Origin: Plasmopara viticola
Lineage: Eukaryota; Oomycota; Peronosporomycetes; Peronosporales; Peronosporaceae
Direction of reading: 5' to 3'
DNA: 64,000 nucleotides
NCBI GenBank assembly: GCA_001695595.3
Contig: MBPM02000089.1
Coordinates: forward strand, 186,001-250,000
Below, one piece after another: positions 60,280-64,000 of the stretch (position 1 is the stretch's first letter; the number at the start of each line of letters is the position of its first letter). Made by a program: the position numbers and the translations under genes. Under the pieces are notes generated by a model. That model searched no databases, was not told where the DNA came from, and worked only from the letters and a program-made list of their open reading frames with translations.

Positions 60280-61698
60280 TTATGGGTGTTCAGAGATCGG
60301 ACCGTTGACAGGTGGCATCGGAGCTCCGAGGGGTGGATTTCCCTTTTGCAAAGGTTGGTCGGGGATTAGACCGTTGGTAGGCGGCTTTGGAGCTTCAAGG
60401 GGCGGTTTTACACTCGGGAAAGGCTGCCCGGGGAATGGACCGTTGGCAGGCGGCATCGGAGATCCAAAGGGCGGACTACCACCCTGGAAAGGGTTTTGAG
60501 AAATTGGACCATTTGGAGGCAGCATTGGAGGTCCAAAAGGCGGGTTTCCATTGAGCAGTACGTATCCAGTGATCAAACCGATAGTAGGCGGCATCGGAGC
60601 TCCGAAAGGCGTATTGCCTCTAATGAAAGGAAATCCGGGGAGCGGACCGTTTGCGGGCGGCATCGGACCTCCAATGGGCGGGATACCACCCATGAAAGGA
60701 GCGCCGGGGAGCGGACCGTTTGTGGGCGGCATCGGACCTCCAATGGGCGGGATACCACCCATGAAAGGAGCGCCGGGGAGCGGACCATTGTCAGGCGGCA
60801 TCGGACCTCCAAGGGGTGGATTACCAGCCATTGCAAGAGCTCCGGGGAGCGGACCATTGGCAGGCGGCTTTGGACCTCCAACGGGTGGAATACCAGCCAT
60901 TGAAGGAACTCCAGGAAGCTGACCATTGGCAAGGGGACCATTGGCAGGCGGCTTCGGACCTCCAAGGGTGGATTACCAGCCATTGAAGGAGCTCCGGGGA
61001 GCGGACCATTGGCAGGCGGCTTTGGACCTCCAACGGGTGGAATACCAGCCATTGAAGAACTTCGGGGGCGGACCATTGGGAGGCGGCTTCGGACCTCCAA
61101 CGGGTGGATTACCAGCCATTGAAGGAACTCCAGGAAGCTGACCATTCGCAAGGGGACCATTGGCAGGCGGCTTCGGACCTCCAAGGGGTGGATTACCAGC
61201 CATTGAAGGAGCTCCGGGGAGCGGACCATTGGCAGGCGGCTTTGGACCTCCAACGGGTGGATTACCACCCACGAAAGATTGATCGTTGGTCGGACCATCG
61301 CCGAGCGGCATCTGACCTCCATTAGGTGGGTTACCACCCACAAAAGGTTGTTCGGTATTCGGACGGTTGACAGGGATTGGATTGTTGGCAGGCGGCTTCT
61401 GAGGTCCAAAAGGCGGGATACCACTTTGTGTGTCAGTTCCTGACCTTGGGGGTCTAGCAACCAAACTGCCGTCAATCGGACTGTTACCGTCGTCCTCGTT
61501 TTGCTGGTTATCTTCATTCAGCGTAGGTTGCTCAACCGGACCACGTAAGCCGCTACCGGCACCCAAATTACGGTTGGCAACTTTTGCTTGGTTGGTACTC
61601 TCGGACGTCCATCCAAAAGAGGCGTCTGTGGGCAAAAACGTCGAAGCGGCAATCGCTGTAGCAAGTGCAGCGTGCGCGACGATGCGGGAAATGTGCAT
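60280..61698 (-). pseudogene. Secreted Pro-rich repeat protein, copy N
   Basis: In frame from the ATG to about 61058 (gaagaacttcgggg), with losses also near 60967 (ccaagggtgg). From 60900 down to the stop at 60280 it is again in the family frame (206 codons, ends ISEHP). The total length is a multiple of three, so only the segment between about 61058 and 60910 is out of frame. The ATG frame stops inside that segment at 60973 (241 aa). Confidence 0.75.
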
Positions 61699-63520
61699 AT
61701 TTCCAAGAGGCTGGAAGGTAGTATTGAAAGCTGGATCCCGAGCAAAGTTGTTTGCTTGGCTTAGCAAATTGCTGAATGAGTGAATGCGTGCATGGTCTTG
61801 GGGCACACTATTTCTCATCGTGTCGACCAAATCTTGAGATCATCTCACGGGAGCTCGTCGCCAGAATGTGTACGGAACAGATATAAAGGGGCGACACTTG
61901 AAGTGAAATGTCAGCCGCCAAGTGTAGTATGGGCAGCGAGACATTCAGTGATGAAAGCTCAATTATTCGCGTATGGGACGGGCCTGTAAAGACGAAAGGC
62001 TTTGATCAAGCTCCGGAGGGGCGCATTTACTTTAAACGAGCTCGACATGTAGTGTAAGTGCAGATCTTGTGTGCAACAAGGTAGCAAGCAGCATCTTCTG
62101 ACTAAAAGCGCATCCAAAGGCGCTTTTTCTTTCGCAGAAGTGTCCAACACGCCATCTTACGGCGAAGATAATGACAAGATAGTATGCAAAAGTCTTGATC
62201 TCTGCATTCGTGCAACTTAATATCTCTCCTGATAGGCAAATACATAAAACCTCGTTACGCATCCGAGTTTTCCTTTCTTTTTTTCTTATTACTCTATTAC
62301 TAACGATACTCTTGTTCTTGACTCGATGCTAAGAATGACGCTGCGTCGTGTGACACAGTTTTGAGATGCGAGGACTCAGTTTAAACAAATTGCCGTCATA
62401 TATTGGCGATGCACACATATGGAATAACCGACTCCGACGGGCTTTGAGATGTCAATTTCGCTCTCCTGATTTCCATCTCATATATGTAGGTTAGCTTTTA
62501 CGATCTGTAGCAATTATCATACCAACTTATGATTAGGAATTATTAATGGACCCATTACTCATTTCAAGCGGACTGATGCACTAAAAACACACTATGATAT
62601 GGCCTATATCCATTCGGTAATCAATACGTGGCACACTGCTTACAACTCGTTTAAGAAATACATTTATATGACGGTTTCCCCCTCCCCTGTTCATCAATGA
62701 CTTGACAAAGGTGTTCTTTTCATGCAAATAGAAAAAGTCTATACCTTTGGATCAATATTTGTAGAAGGTTACTCAGCCCCAAATTTGAACGGACCCGGCT
62801 CCACACGTAGAAACAACAAGGGTATATGTAACTCAACAGGGCTAAGTACAGCAAACTCATTTGCCTGGATCCTAAAATACGTTTGCTGTACGCTGGTCCC
62901 GTCAAGCGGTGGCAGTTCCCTTCCCCCCAAATAGATATTGAAAGTGTTACGGCTGATGTCCTCGCTCGGGTTTTGCCGCCACAACAAGGGCTGCCGACTA
63001 TTAGGAGCTCCACACTGGATATTTACACTAGGAATATATTGGTACATACTACCTTGGTTACGTAAAAGCCAACAATTTGCTGTCGGCTTTAATTCTGCAT
63101 AGCCAATCCGATCTTACTTTTCTCCTGTTTGCATTTGCACGTTGTATATTGGAAAAATTTCGAGTCACAAAGGAACTCTTTATGCGCACAATGAGCTTAA
63201 TTCGATCTCTCGTTTCTTGCTATAGATACCTTTTCCCGAGGGTATTATTACTCGTTCTGCGAGTTTTAGTTGGAAATAAGATGCTTCCAAATTGAACAAT
63301 AGCTAGAACATTAGACGAGTGAAATTTGACCCAAGAGAATACGACGACATTGTCAAATATTGTCCAACAATTTAAAGTCACAGTATTTCATATATTTAGC
63401 AAGGTTAAATGCGAATCGTATTGAAGCCACTTTGATGAATCGCTTACACTGGGCACACTGAAGAGCGCATAAGGGTGTTCACTTTGTTACACATAAACTT
63501 CTTGAGGTCGTGTTCGTTTT

Positions 63521-64000
63521 TTATGGGTGTTCAGAGATCGGACCGTTGACAGGTGGCATCGGAGCTCCGAGGGGTGGATTACCCTTTTGCAAAGGTTGGT
63601 CGGGGATCGGACCTTTGGTAGGCGGCTTTGGAGCTTCAAGGGGCGGTTTGCCACTCGGGAAAGGCTGCCCGGGGAATGGACCGTTGGCAGGCGGCATCGG
63701 AGATCCAAAGGGCGGACTACCACCCTGGAAAGGGTTTTGAGAAATTGGACCATTTGGAGGCAGCATTGGAGGTCCAAAAGGCGGGTTTCCATTGAGCAGT
63801 ACGTATCCAGTGATCAAACCGATAGTAGGCGGCATCGGAGCTCCGAAAGGCGTATTGCCTCTAATGAAAGGAAATCCGGGGAGCGGACCGTTTGCGGGCG
63901 GCATCGGACCTCCAATGGGCGGGATACCACCCATGAAAGGAGCGCCGGGGAGCGGACCGTTTGTGGGCGGCATCGGACCTCCAATGGGCGGGATACCACC
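63521..64000 (-). CDS. Secreted Pro-rich repeat protein, copy O (C-terminal part, cut by the edge)
   Basis: 160 codons of C-terminal repeats up to the family stop (ISEHP), open in the proline-rich frame to the window edge. The signal peptide and promoter lie outside. Whether the copy is intact cannot be judged. Confidence 0.6.
   Translation of the reverse strand, partial: GGIPPIGGPMPPTNGPLPGAPFMGGIPPIGGPMPPANGPLPGFPFIRGNTPFGAPMPPTIGLITGYVLLNGNPPFGPPMLPPNGPISQNPFQGGSPPFGSPMPPANGPFPGQPFPSGKPPLEAPKPPTKGPIPDQPLQKGNPPLGAPMPPVNGPISEHP

Larger units (their letters stand above)
7755..64000 (-). repeat. Head-to-tail tandem array of a secreted Pro-rich repeat gene (copies Y, A-O)
   Basis: Each unit holds one minus-strand gene and one spacer. 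Signal-peptide ATGs end at 7845, 10887, 23207, 26245, 29200, 32380, 35608, 38962, 42135, 45370, 48676, 51850, 55156, 58462 and 61698. The matching stop positions are 9684 (ancestral), 22146, 25045, 28045, 31035, 34184, 37475, 40786, 43956, 47190, 50500, 53673, 56977, 60280 and 63521. Period is 2.9-3.3 kb. The A-B distance is 12.5 kb, but falls to about 3.0 kb once the copia and LINE insertions are removed. From C on, spacers are 1799-1866 bp, while genes vary from 1156 to 1488 bp through gain and loss of internal repeats. The array runs past the right edge. Confidence 0.95.

Noticed and set aside
62720..63013. 97-codon minus-strand frame in the spacer, present in most young units
   Set aside because: Its frame is not kept in the older spacers of Y and A and changes through indels between units. 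Conservation is explained by recent duplication.
22146..64000. CRISPR array
   Set aside because: The repeats are 69 bp, coding and degenerate, without unique spacers. The 3-kb period is gene-sized and no cas genes are present.

Overview
The window looks like a gene-poor, repeat-rich part of an oomycete genome, most likely a downy mildew or Phytophthora relative (inference). The grounds are: intronless genes for secreted proteins with an xxLR motif followed by an acidic stretch, an oomycete-type initiator (close to GCTCATTYYNCAWTTT) in front of every gene copy, and Ty3/gypsy, Ty1/copia and LINE debris. I see no bacterial operons, no rRNA or tRNA, and no CRISPR array.

Layout. 1-7.75 kb is a retroelement graveyard: two decayed gypsy gag fragments, an older degenerate unit of the gene family (2.3-3.4 kb) split by a solo copia LTR, and a gypsy gag-protease-RT relic (about 4.6-7.75 kb) interrupted by an internally deleted LINE (5600-6754). 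From 7755 to the right edge everything belongs to one head-to-tail array on the minus strand. The unit is a 1.1-1.5 kb gene plus a spacer of about 1.82 kb, giving a period of 2.9-3.3 kb. Counting from the left the copies are Y (5' part only), A, B, C ... O (cut by the edge). Between A and B the array is broken by a LINE deletion derivative (11780-12099) and by a copia element (Copia I, 12150-21249) whose right LTR carries a second, younger copia (Copia II, 16470-21163). Subtracting these insertions puts A and B back in register.

The gene family. The encoded protein has a signal peptide (starting MHISRIVAHA), a short linker, an SGLR motif, an acidic Asn/Gln/Glu/Asp stretch, and a long cysteine-free domain of degenerate 23-residue Pro/Gly/Asn repeats (69 bp each). 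I do not recognise the family by name. Secretion is well supported; an effector role is inference. Copy F (34184-35608, 474 aa) is intact and A (9742-10887, 381 aa) is open with a shifted C-terminus. B has one nonsense codon. C to E and G to N carry indels, mostly at short G runs. The 5' region, signal peptide and acidic domain are nearly identical in all array copies, as expected under recent unequal crossing-over or gene conversion.

Main points of interest: (i) the 69-bp repeats are open in all three sense frames, so indels switch the repeat chemistry instead of truncating the protein; (ii) copy Y is a chimera in which the signal peptide and SGLR motif run into antisense reverse-transcriptase sequence; (iii) Copia II contains a 26-bp inverted duplication exactly where its gag frame breaks; (iv) a three-unit block (G-H-I versus J-K-L) is repeated at an offset of about 9.7 kb. 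Because many inferred breaks are one-base indels in homopolymers, assembly error in the array is a real alternative for part of the pseudogene calls.
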